NCBI GenBank assembly: GCA_002779825.1
Contig: PEVN01000444.1
Span: 1 to 35,532 of the forward strand
DNA length: 35,532 nucleotides
Direction: 5' to 3'
From: Armatimonadetes bacterium CG06_land_8_20_14_3_00_66_21
GTDB lineage: Bacteria; Armatimonadota; Abditibacteriia; CG2-30-66-41
The notes under the pieces were generated by a model that saw nothing but the letters and a program-made list of their open reading frames with translations, had not been told where the DNA came from and made no database searches. The first letter of the stretch is position 1, and every line of letters begins with the position of its first letter. This document shows, piece after piece, positions 1-8,651 of this stretch. A program made the translations under genes and the position numbers.

Positions 1-2391
1 GAAACCCGAGCGGAGCACATCGACCCCGCGTTGGCGGCGGCAGGTTGGGGCGTCGTCGAGGGCAGCCGCGTTCGGCGCGAGTACGGGATTGCGCCCGGTC
101 GCCTCGAAGGTCACGGCAAACGGGGGAAGCCGCTCACTGCCGACTACGTGCTGGAGTACCGCAACACCAAGTTAGCCGTCGTCGAGGCCAAGGCATGGGA
201 CGAAGAACTCACCGAAGGCGTGGGCCAAGCGAAGAACTACGCCGAGAAGCTCGCCCTCCGCTTCGCCTATTCCACCAACGGCAGGGGCCTCTACCAGATC
301 GATATGTCCCCTCCTTCCCATTCCTCCCAGCCCACCGAAGGCGAAATACCGCGCTACCCCACCCCCGACGACCTCTGGAGCCGCACCTTCGCCCAGCCGA
401 ACGCCTGGCGCGACCGCTTCGCCGCTGTTCCCTTCGAGGACAAGGGCGGCTCGCACCCCAGCCGCTACTATCAGGACATCGCCGTCGAGCGGGTGACGCA
501 GGCCATTTCGGAGAACCGGCAGCGCATCCTGCTCACGCTCGCCACCGGCACAGGCAAGACGTTCATCGCCTTTCAGGTTGCGTGGAAGCTCTTCCACAGC
601 CGCTGGAACCTGAGCCGCAAACCCTCCCGCCGGCCGCGTGTCCTGTTCCTGGCCGACCGGAACATTCTCGCCGATCAGGCATACAACCAGTTCTCGTCCT
701 TTCCCGAGGACGCCCTGGTGCGGATCGAGCCGCAGGACATTCGCAGGAAGGGCAGAGTGCCCAAGAACGGCAGCCTCTTCTTCACCATCTTCCAGACGTT
801 CATGTGCGGACCGCCGGTGGACGGCAAGCCCTCGCCCTACTTCGGCGAGTACCCGCCCGACTTCTTCGATTTCATCGTCATTGACGAGTGTCACCGCGGC
901 GGCGCAAACGACGAGAGCACGTGGCGCGGCATCCTGGACTACTTCGCCCCCGCCGTGCAACTCGGTCTTACCGCCACACCCAAGCGCGAGGACAACGCAG
1001 ACACCTACGCCTATTTCGGCGAGCCGGTGTTCGTGTACTCGCTCAAGGACGGCATCAACGACGGCTTCCTGACGCCGTTCCGTGTAAAGCAGATTCAGAC
1101 CACGCTGGATTACTACCTCTACACGCCCGACGACACGGTGCTGGAGGGCGAAATCCAGGTGGGCAAGGTCTACGACGAACCCGACTTCAACCGCACGCTT
1201 GAGATCCGGGAGCGCGAGCAGAAACGCGTCGAAATCTTCATGGAGCAGATCGACCAGAACGAGAAGACGCTGGTCTTCTGCGTGAACCAATCCCACGCCC
1301 TGCTCGTGCGCGACCTCGTCAACCAGACCAAGTCCAGCACCGACCCGAACTACTGCCACCGAGTTACGGCCGACGAGGGCGCTGTGGGCGACCTGCACCT
1401 GCGCGAATTCCAGGACAACGAGAAGACCATTCCCACCATCTTGACCACCTCGCAGAAGCTCTCGACCGGCGTCGACGCCCGCAACATCCGCAACATCGTG
1501 CTGATGCGCCCCATCAACTCGATGATCGAGTTCAAGCAGATCATCGGGCGCGGCACGCGGCTCTACGACGGCAAGGACTACTTCACGATCTACGACTTCG
1601 TGAAGGCGCACCTGCGCTTCAACGACGCCGACTGGGACGGCGAGCCCGTCGACCCGGAGACGTGCCCGAAATGCGGCTGCCACCCCTGCGAGTGCGAGCA
1701 GCCACCGCCGCAGCCCTGCCCGGTCTGCGACAAGCAACCGTGCGAATGCCCCAAGGAGCCTTGCCCCAACTGCGGCCAGCGCCCGTGCGTGTGCGTGAAG
1801 AAGGCGAAGGTCAAACTCGCCGACGGCAAAGAGCGCACCATTCAGCACATGACAGCCACCAGCTTCTGGCGCCCCGACGGCACGCCGATGTCGGCGCAGC
1901 AGTTCATGGAGGCGCTCTTTGGCAAGCTGCCGGAGTTCTTCAAGGACGAGGACGAACTCCGAAAACTGTGGGGCCTTCCCGAAACGCGACGGAAGCTGCT
2001 GGAGGGCTTGGACGAGAAGGGCTTTGGCAGAGCGCAGCTTGCCGAGATGCAGCGAATCATCGCCGCCGAGAAGAGCGACCTCTTCGACGTGTTAGCGCAC
2101 GTCGCCTACGCGCTCCCGCCGCTCACCCGTGAAGCGCGGGCCGCCAAAGCCAAGGTGATCATCAGTACTCACTTCAACAGCAAGCTGCGCGTGTTTCTCG
2201 ACTTCGTGCTCTCCCACTACGTCAACGTCGGCGTGGAGGAACTCGATCAGGAGAAGCTGACCCCGCTGTTGAAGCTGAAGTACCACGACTCGATGGCCGA
2301 CGCCGTAGCCGACCTGGGCGAGCCGGTCGAGATCGGCAAGGTGTTCACCGGGTTCCAGCGGTACCTGTACGAACGGCCAGTTGCGGCCTGA
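1..2391 (+). CDS. hsdR: Type I restriction enzyme R subunit (HsdR), 5' end cut by window edge
   Basis: Motor and nuclease subunit of a type I restriction-modification complex. It cleaves unmodified DNA after ATP-driven translocation. The frame is open to base 1, and the residues before the first possible start (ETRAEHIDPAL) match the usual HsdR N-terminus, so the true start lies upstream of the window and only a few residues should be missing. Seen in order: a PD-(D/E)xK nuclease core (Asp near 142, E-A-K near 184-192), Walker A ATGTGKT near 541-561, a DECH box near 883-894, TATP near 970-981, and helicase motif VI GRGTR near 1546-1560. Then comes a Cys-rich insert at 1663-1794 and the EcoEI-type C-terminal domain, which ends in a helical bundle. 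Length is normal for the family. HsdM and HsdS are not in the window and may lie upstream. Family assignment is firm. Confidence 0.95.
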   Translation, partial: ETRAEHIDPALAAAGWGVVEGSRVRREYGIAPGRLEGHGKRGKPLTADYVLEYRNTKLAVVEAKAWDEELTEGVGQAKNYAEKLALRFAYSTNGRGLYQIDMSPPSHSSQPTEGEIPRYPTPDDLWSRTFAQPNAWRDRFAAVPFEDKGGSHPSRYYQDIAVERVTQAISENRQRILLTLATGTGKTFIAFQVAWKLFHSRWNLSRKPSRRPRVLFLADRNILADQAYNQFSSFPEDALVRIEPQDIRRKGRVPKNGSLFFTIFQTFMCGPPVDGKPSPYFGEYPPDFFDFIVIDECHRGGANDESTWRGILDYFAPAVQLGLTATPKREDNADTYAYFGEPVFVYSLKDGINDGFLTPFRVKQIQTTLDYYLYTPDDTVLEGEIQVGKVYDEPDFNRTLEIREREQKRVEIFMEQIDQNEKTLVFCVNQSHALLVRDLVNQTKSSTDPNYCHRVTADEGAVGDLHLREFQDNEKTIPTILTTSQKLSTGVDARNIRNIVLMRPINSMIEFKQIIGRGTRLYDGKDYFTIYDFVKAHLRFNDADWDGEPVDPETCPKCGCHPCECEQPPPQPCPVCDKQPCECPKEPCPNCGQRPCVCVKKAKVKLADGKERTIQHMTATSFWRPDGTPMSAQQFMEALFGKLPEFFKDEDELRKLWGLPETRRKLLEGLDEKGFGRAQLAEMQRIIAAEKSDLFDVLAHVAYALPPLTREARAAKAKVIISTHFNSKLRVFLDFVLSHYVNVGVEELDQEKLTPLLKLKYHDSMADAVADLGEPVEIGKVFTGFQRYLYERPVAA
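1663..1794 (+). repeat. Three tandem Cys-rich knuckle repeats inside HsdR
   Basis: Three imperfect units of the form C-P-x-C-x-x-x-P-C-x-C (CPKCGCHPCEC, CPVCDKQPCEC, CPNCGQRPCVC) are separated by short Pro/Glu linkers. They lie between the helicase part and the C-terminal domain of HsdR. Each unit has four Cys and could bind a metal ion, but this is inferred from spacing only. Similar inserts occur in some other HsdR proteins of the EcoEI type. Confidence 0.8.
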
Positions 2392-2484
2392 TTGGGGCCG
2401 GCGCTGCACCTTGTGTCGTCAGCTCGCGCTCGCACGCCGTCAACAACCTGTCCGCGTCGGCAGACGATCCGGCAGGGAGACCGC

Positions 2485-4440
2485 CTACCCGGCCGCCGCC
2501 ACTTCCTTCGTCAGCGACATGCACAACTCGGCAAACGCGTCGTACGCGCCGCGGAACTCGGCGAGGGTCTTCTTGACGGAGCCGAACTCGGGCCAGCCGC
2601 AGGGCTCGATGCCTTGGGTGCCCCAGTCCTTGACTTCCTCAATGCCGACTTCGTTGACCAGGAAGTCTTTCAGGCCGGGGGTGAGGTCGTGGCCGAGGTT
2701 GAAGTCGGGGAGAGGGCTCAGGCGTTCGGCGACGCTGGGGCAGTAGGTCTGCATGACCGCTTCGCGGAGTTCGGTCAGGTCGAAGCCCTCCTGCTCGGCG
2801 AACATCTGCACGGCGCGCGCGTGGTTGGGGAACTCGGTGTTGCACATGTTGGCCGCAGTGAGCGTGTGGAGCGTGTCTTCGGGGACGCGCTTGGAGGCGG
2901 GGAGCACGTCCATGGAGTCCAGGATCCAAGCGGCCTGGCACTCGCTCACTTCGTACTTCCGCTGCAACCAGGTAATCCACTTCTCGCGGTTCGCCGGGTT
3001 GTAGAAGACGCGGAAGACGCGACGCGCGACCATGGTGCCGGCTTTCTTCAGGTCAGCTTCGAGCTGGTGGACGGCGTCGGCTGTCAGGCCGCAGGCTTCG
3101 GCAGCTTGGAGGACGACTTCGTTGTCGAGAGTCTTGAGGAACGCAAAGTTGGTGAGGGCGCGCGCCTTCGTTGTCAGGCAGTCGCACGCGGGGATCTTCT
3201 CCGCCGGGATCTTCAGCGCGGCGGCCAAGTCGTCCAACAGCGCGCACGCCTTGTCCTTGCCGGCCCTTTCCCCGCAGGCGAGGAAGAGCTTCTCGGCCTC
3301 GACCTCGCGCAGGTGGCTGACGAACCGCCCGCCCATGTTGGTTTCGTAGGTGCGCACCACTTGCTTGCCCGCCTTGGCGGCGGCGGCTTTGCCCTCGAAG
3401 GCGTCGAGGATGAGCTGGACTTCCTGACCGACGGTGTAGACGACGGTGTTGTTGGTGCCGAGGCCGTCGGTGTTGAGGACCGTGGTGATCTTCCTGGCGG
3501 CGTCGTGGCCGGCGGCGACTTTGAACACCATGCACGGCTCGACCTTGCCGGGGCAGCAGACGCCCAGCTTCCGGTCATACTCGGTCAGGTAGTCGGCCGC
3601 TAACTTGTAGGCGCCGCGCGCGTCGACGATGCTGGCATCGGCGTCATCGGCGAGGTTCGGGTTGAGCTGGAAGCTAACCATGTAGTCTTTGAGCTGGGTG
3701 TGGTTGCCCAGCGGCCGGAAGATGGACAGGTTGGGCCAGAGCGCGTAGAGCGTCGCCGCGAGGGCCATCTCGTCCTTGTGGGCTTCCGGGTTCTGCTGCC
3801 ACTCGGGGTGCTTCCGAATCTCGTCGCGGAACTGGTCGTGGAGCTTGGGGTCCTCGTCGAACGCCTTGGCTGCCAGGACGGGGTTGGTGGACACCTGGCA
3901 GAAACCGTAGTGCCGGAGGTACTCCAGCCCGCGGGCGAAGTCGTTTCCGAACTTGCCGTAGCCCTCGCCGATCATCTGCCAGTAGACGCCGCTGCGCATC
4001 TCCTTCTTCAGCCGCTCCAGGAAGCAACGGCCGGGGTTGCCCTGGCAGAGGTCGGGCTCAATTCGTTCGGCCAGCAATCCGGACAGGCTGTCCGCCTTGT
4101 TGACCGACTTCATGTCGGTCAGGAACTCGCCCACCACACCGGCCATCGCCGCCTTTCGGTCGCAGCACAGCCCGTCGATGACCGCGAGCACCTGTCCCAA
4201 CGCTTGTTCCGCCTCGCAGGCACTGTACCCAACCAGTTCCGCGTCGCGCCCGGCGAAGTTCATGCCCAAGCGGAGGAGCGTCTGGCAGACGCATTTGTCG
4301 CAGCACGCCTCTTTGATCTCGGCGAGCAGTGCCTCGACCTTCTCGGCGAGCTTGCCCAGTTCGGGATTGATGAGGATGCGGTCGGCGGCGGCGAGAGTGT
4401 CGCCGGACTCGATCAGTTGCTTGACGGTGTAGAATGACAC
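2485..4440 (-). CDS. Large transaldolase-like protein (TAL/FSA barrel with long N- and C-terminal extensions)
   Basis: Probable Schiff-base aldolase of the transaldolase superfamily; substrate unknown. The middle of the protein carries the family landmarks in order: STNPVL (Asn about 186), the ASIVDARGA strand, a K-containing strand MVFKV (Lys about 307, the expected Schiff-base lysine), then GTNNTVVYTVGQE (about 329-340), the counterpart of the N-x-T-L-x-F-S-x-x-Q motif, and later NMGGR. At 651 residues it is about twice the size of ordinary transaldolases. It has a Cys-rich helical N-terminal part (CCDKCVC, CCDRK) and a C-terminal helical region of about 260 residues that I do not recognise. 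I chose GTG at 4440 over GTG at 4449 because AAGGAAG (4455-4449) would overlap the latter but sits 8 bases before the former. It follows the URO-D-like gene by 79 bases on the same strand. Confidence 0.65.
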   Translation of the reverse strand: MSFYTVKQLIESGDTLAAADRILINPELGKLAEKVEALLAEIKEACCDKCVCQTLLRLGMNFAGRDAELVGYSACEAEQALGQVLAVIDGLCCDRKAAMAGVVGEFLTDMKSVNKADSLSGLLAERIEPDLCQGNPGRCFLERLKKEMRSGVYWQMIGEGYGKFGNDFARGLEYLRHYGFCQVSTNPVLAAKAFDEDPKLHDQFRDEIRKHPEWQQNPEAHKDEMALAATLYALWPNLSIFRPLGNHTQLKDYMVSFQLNPNLADDADASIVDARGAYKLAADYLTEYDRKLGVCCPGKVEPCMVFKVAAGHDAARKITTVLNTDGLGTNNTVVYTVGQEVQLILDAFEGKAAAAKAGKQVVRTYETNMGGRFVSHLREVEAEKLFLACGERAGKDKACALLDDLAAALKIPAEKIPACDCLTTKARALTNFAFLKTLDNEVVLQAAEACGLTADAVHQLEADLKKAGTMVARRVFRVFYNPANREKWITWLQRKYEVSECQAAWILDSMDVLPASKRVPEDTLHTLTAANMCNTEFPNHARAVQMFAEQEGFDLTELREAVMQTYCPSVAERLSPLPDFNLGHDLTPGLKDFLVNEVGIEEVKDWGTQGIEPCGWPEFGSVKKTLAEFRGAYDAFAELCMSLTKEVAAAG

Positions 4441-4499
4441 CTGAATCACTTCCTTGCGGGTTCATGTCTTGTCGGAGAAGTCTCTGTAGAGAACCAGTT

Positions 4500-4521
4500 C
4501 GACAGGCTGAAAGCCTATCCT
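4500..4521. repeat. Short palindromic intergenic element
   Basis: A small inverted repeat AGGCT-GAA-AGCCT sits between the URO-D-like gene and the transaldolase-like gene, next to an imperfect CTCTGTAGAGA palindrome at 4482-4492. It could be a dispersed repeat or a weak mRNA hairpin. No T-run follows on either strand, so I do not call it a terminator. Confidence 0.35.
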
Positions 4522-5587
4522 ACTTGAGCGCCTCATCCACCATCGTCAGATAGTTCTCGACCGGGATGTAGTCCGGGATGCTGTTCCCCGACCCAAGCGC
4601 GAACCGGCCGCCGGGCTGGCACGTGTCGACGACTTGGCGGACGTACTTGCGGAGGTCGGCCGGCGACAGGCGCGTTAGCTTGTCCACGTCGACGCCGCCC
4701 AGGATGCCGATGCGGTCACCATAGCGGCGCTTGAACTCGGCGGCGGGGACGATGGCGTCTTCGTAGCTGTGCTTGGCGTCGATCTTCACCTCGTCGAGAA
4801 GGAACGGCATGATTCCCTCCACGTTGCCGCAACTGTGGAGAAAATAGGGGCGACCGGTGGCGTGGGTCATCTCGGCGAAGCGCCTATGCCAGGGAAGCGT
4901 GTACTGCTGGAGGTGCTCGGGGGAGATCAGCGTGCCGGAGCGGAAGCCCATGTCGTCGCCGGGGAAGATGGCGATGAGGCGGTCGAGCTGGAGCAGGCGC
5001 TCGTAGTAGCCGGTCATCAGCTCGCCGATCCGGTTGGCAACCGCCTCGACCAGGTCGGGCTGGTCGAACAGCGCCATGCAAAGCACCTCGTAGCCCATCA
5101 GCGATGCCAAGTGCTCGTACATGCCGCCGGCGTGGCAGGAGATCAGCCCCATGCCATCAGGCAGGTGGGCGTTGACGTACTCGTAGGGGAAGAAGCTCGC
5201 CTCGGCGGGACTGGGCCACGGGTACTTCTCGAAGTCCTCCCACGAGCCGACCGGGCCGAACGCCGTCTCGGCATAGGAGCGCCCGTGATCCCCGCCGGGC
5301 CGGCCGGGGCGCGGGAACGCCATCGCCAGCTCCAAGCGGACGGAGTCGTAGCCCATGTGGTGCCAGAAGGCGATGAAGTTGTCCCAGTAGGCTTCCTGGC
5401 TCGCGCGGTCAGGGCCGGGGTTCACCCACTGCCGCCCGGTCATCTCGACCACCGTCGGCATCACCGGGGCGTTGACGAGGTACTCGACCAGCCGAGGGCG
5501 GTCGGGCTCCCAGTCGGTGGTGACGGCTTTCAGAAAGGCGCCGGCATCTGGTTGCGGGCGCTGCAGCGGAACGTTCAGTTGGCTCAA
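4520..5587 (-). CDS. Uroporphyrinogen decarboxylase (URO-D) superfamily protein, methyltransferase-like
   Basis: A 355-residue TIM-barrel protein of the URO-D superfamily. It resembles the MtaA/CmuA-type methylcobamide:CoM methyltransferase branch more than haem-biosynthetic HemE. Seen: GDDMGF in the middle, FLHSCGN (a His-x-Cys pair typical of the zinc-binding branch), ILGGVDVDKL, and the C-terminal GSGNSIPDYIPVENY characteristic of these homologues. The second zinc Cys expected in true methyltransferases is not obvious in the GSGNSI segment, so activity is uncertain. TTG at 5587 is preferred over GTG at 5596 because AGGAG overlaps the GTG but stands 8 bases before the TTG. No corrinoid protein or cobalamin riboswitch is visible nearby. 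It sits 45 bases after the metallophosphoesterase gene and probably shares its transcript. Confidence 0.85.
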   Translation of the reverse strand: MSQLNVPLQRPQPDAGAFLKAVTTDWEPDRPRLVEYLVNAPVMPTVVEMTGRQWVNPGPDRASQEAYWDNFIAFWHHMGYDSVRLELAMAFPRPGRPGGDHGRSYAETAFGPVGSWEDFEKYPWPSPAEASFFPYEYVNAHLPDGMGLISCHAGGMYEHLASLMGYEVLCMALFDQPDLVEAVANRIGELMTGYYERLLQLDRLIAIFPGDDMGFRSGTLISPEHLQQYTLPWHRRFAEMTHATGRPYFLHSCGNVEGIMPFLLDEVKIDAKHSYEDAIVPAAEFKRRYGDRIGILGGVDVDKLTRLSPADLRKYVRQVVDTCQPGGRFALGSGNSIPDYIPVENYLTMVDEALK

Positions 5588-5610
5588 GGGAAGCACTCCT
5601 GTGGCGATGG

Positions 5611-5633
5611 GTGTCAGGTGCCAAGTGTCAGGT
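5611..5633. repeat. Direct repeat GTGTCAGGT x2
   Basis: Two perfect 9-base copies (5611-5619 and 5625-5633) with a 14-base period lie in the short gap between the metallophosphoesterase and URO-D-like genes. The second copy touches the phosphoesterase stop codon. The opposite strand reads as ACCTGACAC units, a sequence type often found as scattered minisatellites in such genomes. Confidence 0.5.
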
Positions 5634-6448
5634 CAGCCGCGCCTCAACTCAATGAGACCAACCTCCGGCGGGCAGAACAGACGGATTGGCGGCCAGGTGA
5701 GCCCGGTGCCGTGGCTGACGATGAGCGTCGTCCGCTCGGACAGCCGGCTCAGCCCTTCCGCCAGTCGGTGTGGCAGCCCGTCCACGTTGGTGAACACGGG
5801 AGGCACACCGGGAATCTGGATCTGCCCGCCGTGGGTGTGGCCGCTCAGCAGCAGGTCCACCCCGGCGTCAACTGCCTCCTGGTAGACCTTGGGCGAGTGC
5901 GCCAGCATCACCTTGAACTCGTCCTCCGGTACTGCCGCCAGCGCGCGGCCCACGCGGTCGAACCCTTTGTCGGGGTCGTCCACTCCGACGATCCAGAGAG
6001 CGTCCTGCTCGCGGCAGAGGCACACGCTCTCGTTGAACAGCACCTGAACGCCGCGCGCGCTCAGTTCCCGTGGCAGCCAGTCCTCCGTGAGTGAGTACTT
6101 CCGGTCATGGTTGCCCAGAACACCCAGCGTGCCCCTCGCCCCCCGGAACTCACCCAGATAGGTGAGGGCCATCGGCGCGGACTCGGTGTTGCCGAGCAAG
6201 TCGCCCGTGAACAGGACCAAGTCCGGCTGCGAGTCGAGGATCAGCTTGAGCGCCAGTTTCTCTCCGCGCTCGCGCGCCGAGTAGTGAACATCGGACAAGT
6301 GGGCAAGGCGGAGCCCGTCGAACGCCGGCGGCAACCGGTTGGAGTGGACGGTGTAGTGGACCAGACACACGCGACTGCCTTCGCCGGACCCCCACGCCAA
6401 GAGGCCCGCGGTTGCGACTACGGCACTGCCGAGAATCCACCAGAGCAA
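5633..6448 (-). CDS. Membrane-anchored metallophosphoesterase (YkuE/YaeI-like)
   Basis: Calcineurin-like phosphoesterase, 271 residues, anchored by one N-terminal hydrophobic segment (residues about 3-19) with the catalytic domain probably outside the cytoplasmic membrane. All metal-binding motifs are visible: SDVH (D53, H55), GD (D83), GNHD (about 112-115), the AHSP histidine (about 185), and GHTHGG near 206-211. The YkuE/YaeI family hydrolyses phosphate esters, in some members of lipids such as UDP-diacylglucosamine; the substrate here is unknown. TTG at 6448 is supported by AGGAGAG (6463-6457) with an 8-base spacer. It starts 30 bases after the SLH protein gene ends, so it is likely cotranscribed with it. 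Confidence 0.9.
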   Translation of the reverse strand: MLWWILGSAVVATAGLLAWGSGEGSRVCLVHYTVHSNRLPPAFDGLRLAHLSDVHYSARERGEKLALKLILDSQPDLVLFTGDLLGNTESAPMALTYLGEFRGARGTLGVLGNHDRKYSLTEDWLPRELSARGVQVLFNESVCLCREQDALWIVGVDDPDKGFDRVGRALAAVPEDEFKVMLAHSPKVYQEAVDAGVDLLLSGHTHGGQIQIPGVPPVFTNVDGLPHRLAEGLSRLSERTTLIVSHGTGLTWPPIRLFCPPEVGLIELRRG

Positions 6449-6478
6449 CGAAACAGCTCTCCTGTAGGTACAGGCGGG

Positions 6479-8533
6479 TCACCGCATCAGGACAGCGATT
6501 GTCGTCAGCTCTCCCGGCACCATGGAAATCCGCTCGCGGAAGCGCCCGTGGGCCCCGCCCTTGATAACACGGCCGTTGAGGGTGATCGAGGCGCCCGGAG
6601 CAGTGGCACCGGCGACACGCACTTCGGTTGGCACGTCGCGGTCGATGAACCGCTCGACCATGGCCGCGGCTTCTGTGCGTTTGATCAGCTTCTGCGCCTG
6701 GAACGTGTTGCCGGGGTAGCCGATGATCAACTGATCCCCTGCCTTGGGAGCCTGCGTGGACGCCACGGCGACGTACCCATTGGCCCACCCCGGGATGTCG
6801 TCGGAATCCACAAACCCCGTGGCGTCCGTCAGCCGTTGTTGGGCCTGTTTCTCCATTCCCAGTGCGCGCACCACGATGGCGGTCGCTTCGGCTCGGGTGA
6901 GCTTCCGGGCCGGCCCGAAGGTGCCATCGGGATACCCGCGCACGTACTGCCGGTTCTCCGCTTCGGCGACGTACCCGGCGTACCAGTCGGTGGGCACAAC
7001 GTCCTTGAACGTCGGGGCGCCCTTGATGTCCAGATTTTGAACCGGCACCACGGTGAGGTTGCTGGCAAGCTTGGTCTGGTGGTCTTCCCCGTCGACCGCA
7101 GTCACCTGGTACTCGTACGTACCGGCCGGAACGGGCACGTCGTCTTTGTTCACTCCGTCCCACGTGAGGGCGTGGTCTCCCGCCGCCTTCTGGTCATTCT
7201 CGACGAGCACCCGAACGGGAACGCCGTTCTCGTCCAGCACTTTGACCGTGACCTTCGCCTCGCGCGAAAGCACGTAGGTAAGCTGCGTCCGGTCGCGAAA
7301 TTCCTTGAGGTTGGAGGCGAGCACAACCATCTTGGTTGATTCGGCTCGACTCACATTGGCGTCCGGGAGGAATGTGCGGTCCGGGTACCCGCGCACAATC
7401 CCCAACCCCTCCAAGCGGTCCACGGCTCGTCGGTACTCCTCGGCGCGGACGTCCAGCATCGGCATGGCGACCTTCTTCCGGGCCAGGATCACGTCGGGTA
7501 GGGCGAAAACAGCAACCAGCGAGGAAGTCTGCATCTTGTGACTGGTGCTGTTGGAGGCGATCATCGTGTCCAACTGCTTGCACTCAGCCGTCGCCACATT
7601 GTGGATAGTCGCCGAGGTCGGGACCTCGTCCGCCAGCCGAGCTTGAAACGTAAGCTTGCCGGACAGTTCCTCACCCGCGGCCAGTTTGGGCAGGTTCCAT
7701 TCCAGTTCGCGACTGGCCGCGTTGTACCGACCGCCCGCCGTCGCAGAGCCGTCCACGTACTCTATCTCGGTCGGCAGCACGTCGCGCACGAACACGTCCG
7801 TCGCCTCAACGGGCCCGCGGTTGCCAACGGTGATTGAGTAGCTGAGGACCTCGCCCTGCTCGCCGGCACGCTGGTCGACGGAGAGATCGAGCCGCAGCAC
7901 CGGGCTCGATTTCTCGACAGGCGTTTCTTCCTTCTTCTCCTCGGTGGCGCCCTCGCCAGCGGTGAACGTTACTGCCGGCTGCCCCAACGCCGGCTTGACG
8001 TCTTCGGCGGGCGGCGCAGTCTTGGGCTCCTCGCCTTCCGCCGGCGGCTCTGCAACCGGTTCCTCCGCCTTTGCGCCGTCGCCGTCGGCTTTGGCGGGCG
8101 TCGCCTCCGTCGGAGCTTCCCCAGCAGGCGCCGGCGTCGCGCCCTTGTCAGGTTCCGTTGCGGTCACGCCGCCCTCAGCCGGTGTCGGCTGTTTCGCCTC
8201 TGCGGGCGCCGCGCCGGTCACCGTCACTTCGAGCGTCTCCGCCTTCTCCTCGCCGTCCACCAAACGGTACACTTCGATGGTGGTGGTTCCCGCGCCGCGC
8301 CCTTCCAGGGCAATGCGATCATCGGGGAGGATCATCGCGCTGGCGATGTCGGAATCATAGATGGTGACCTTCGTAATCCCCTTGAACGTGAGGATCGTCG
8401 GCTGTAGCCGGCTGATTTCCAGCTTCTTGGCGGCCAGGGGTGCTGCGTTCCCCTCTTCCGCGGCAGCGTTGGGGAGCAGGGGAGCGGCGAGCAGAGCTAT
8501 GCCCACCAGCAACGAGGTGAATGGCCCTTTCAT
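6479..8533 (-). CDS. Secreted SLH-domain cell-envelope protein (pilus-N, DUF11, SLH, FlgD-Ig)
   Basis: Exported 684-residue protein likely to attach to the cell wall or outer envelope through S-layer-homology domains. Order seen: signal peptide (1-25); a pilus-formation-protein-N-like beta domain (38-106; FKGITKVTIYDSDIA then ALEGRGAGTTTIEVY); a Pro/Ala/Glu-rich linker (107-209); a DUF11 beta-sandwich (211-318); SLH 1 (about 360-410, GIVRGYPDRTF); a FlgD-like Ig domain (414-496, LTWDGVNKDDVPVPAGTYEY); SLH 2 (507-558, YVRGYPDGTFGP); SLH 3 (572-631); and a C-terminal beta segment (632-684) of the P-G-A-x-x-x-x-N-G type. An Ig domain between SLH 1 and 2 is unusual. ATG at 8533 follows GGAG by 8 bases and begins a good signal peptide, so the longer upstream frame is not used. 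A perfect promoter lies at 8652-8680. Confidence 0.92.
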   Translation of the reverse strand: MKGPFTSLLVGIALLAAPLLPNAAAEEGNAAPLAAKKLEISRLQPTILTFKGITKVTIYDSDIASAMILPDDRIALEGRGAGTTTIEVYRLVDGEEKAETLEVTVTGAAPAEAKQPTPAEGGVTATEPDKGATPAPAGEAPTEATPAKADGDGAKAEEPVAEPPAEGEEPKTAPPAEDVKPALGQPAVTFTAGEGATEEKKEETPVEKSSPVLRLDLSVDQRAGEQGEVLSYSITVGNRGPVEATDVFVRDVLPTEIEYVDGSATAGGRYNAASRELEWNLPKLAAGEELSGKLTFQARLADEVPTSATIHNVATAECKQLDTMIASNSTSHKMQTSSLVAVFALPDVILARKKVAMPMLDVRAEEYRRAVDRLEGLGIVRGYPDRTFLPDANVSRAESTKMVVLASNLKEFRDRTQLTYVLSREAKVTVKVLDENGVPVRVLVENDQKAAGDHALTWDGVNKDDVPVPAGTYEYQVTAVDGEDHQTKLASNLTVVPVQNLDIKGAPTFKDVVPTDWYAGYVAEAENRQYVRGYPDGTFGPARKLTRAEATAIVVRALGMEKQAQQRLTDATGFVDSDDIPGWANGYVAVASTQAPKAGDQLIIGYPGNTFQAQKLIKRTEAAAMVERFIDRDVPTEVRVAGATAPGASITLNGRVIKGGAHGRFRERISMVPGELTTIAVLMR

Positions 8534-8651
8534 GGCGACAACTCCTTGGTCCGGTGCAAATTCCGCAGTGCGTAAGGCGTCTGGAGAGTCGGTGCCTGCA
8601 CCTCTCCGCTCCCCAAGAGTCCGGCCCGCATGGTCTGTGCGAGTGGGTGGT

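Noticed and set aside
2392-3603. Long plus-strand open frame of 403 codons
   Set aside because: It is the antisense of the transaldolase-like gene, with Val/Gly/Glu-rich composition typical of a GC-rich shadow frame, no ribosome site and no recognisable motif.
4441-4519. Cobalamin or other riboswitch near the URO-D-like gene
   Set aside because: The gap is 79 bases and lacks any recognisable riboswitch core. Only a small hairpin is present.
4769-6094. Long plus-strand open frame across the URO-D-like and phosphoesterase genes
   Set aside because: It spans two genes and their gap in antisense, and its composition is that of a shadow frame.
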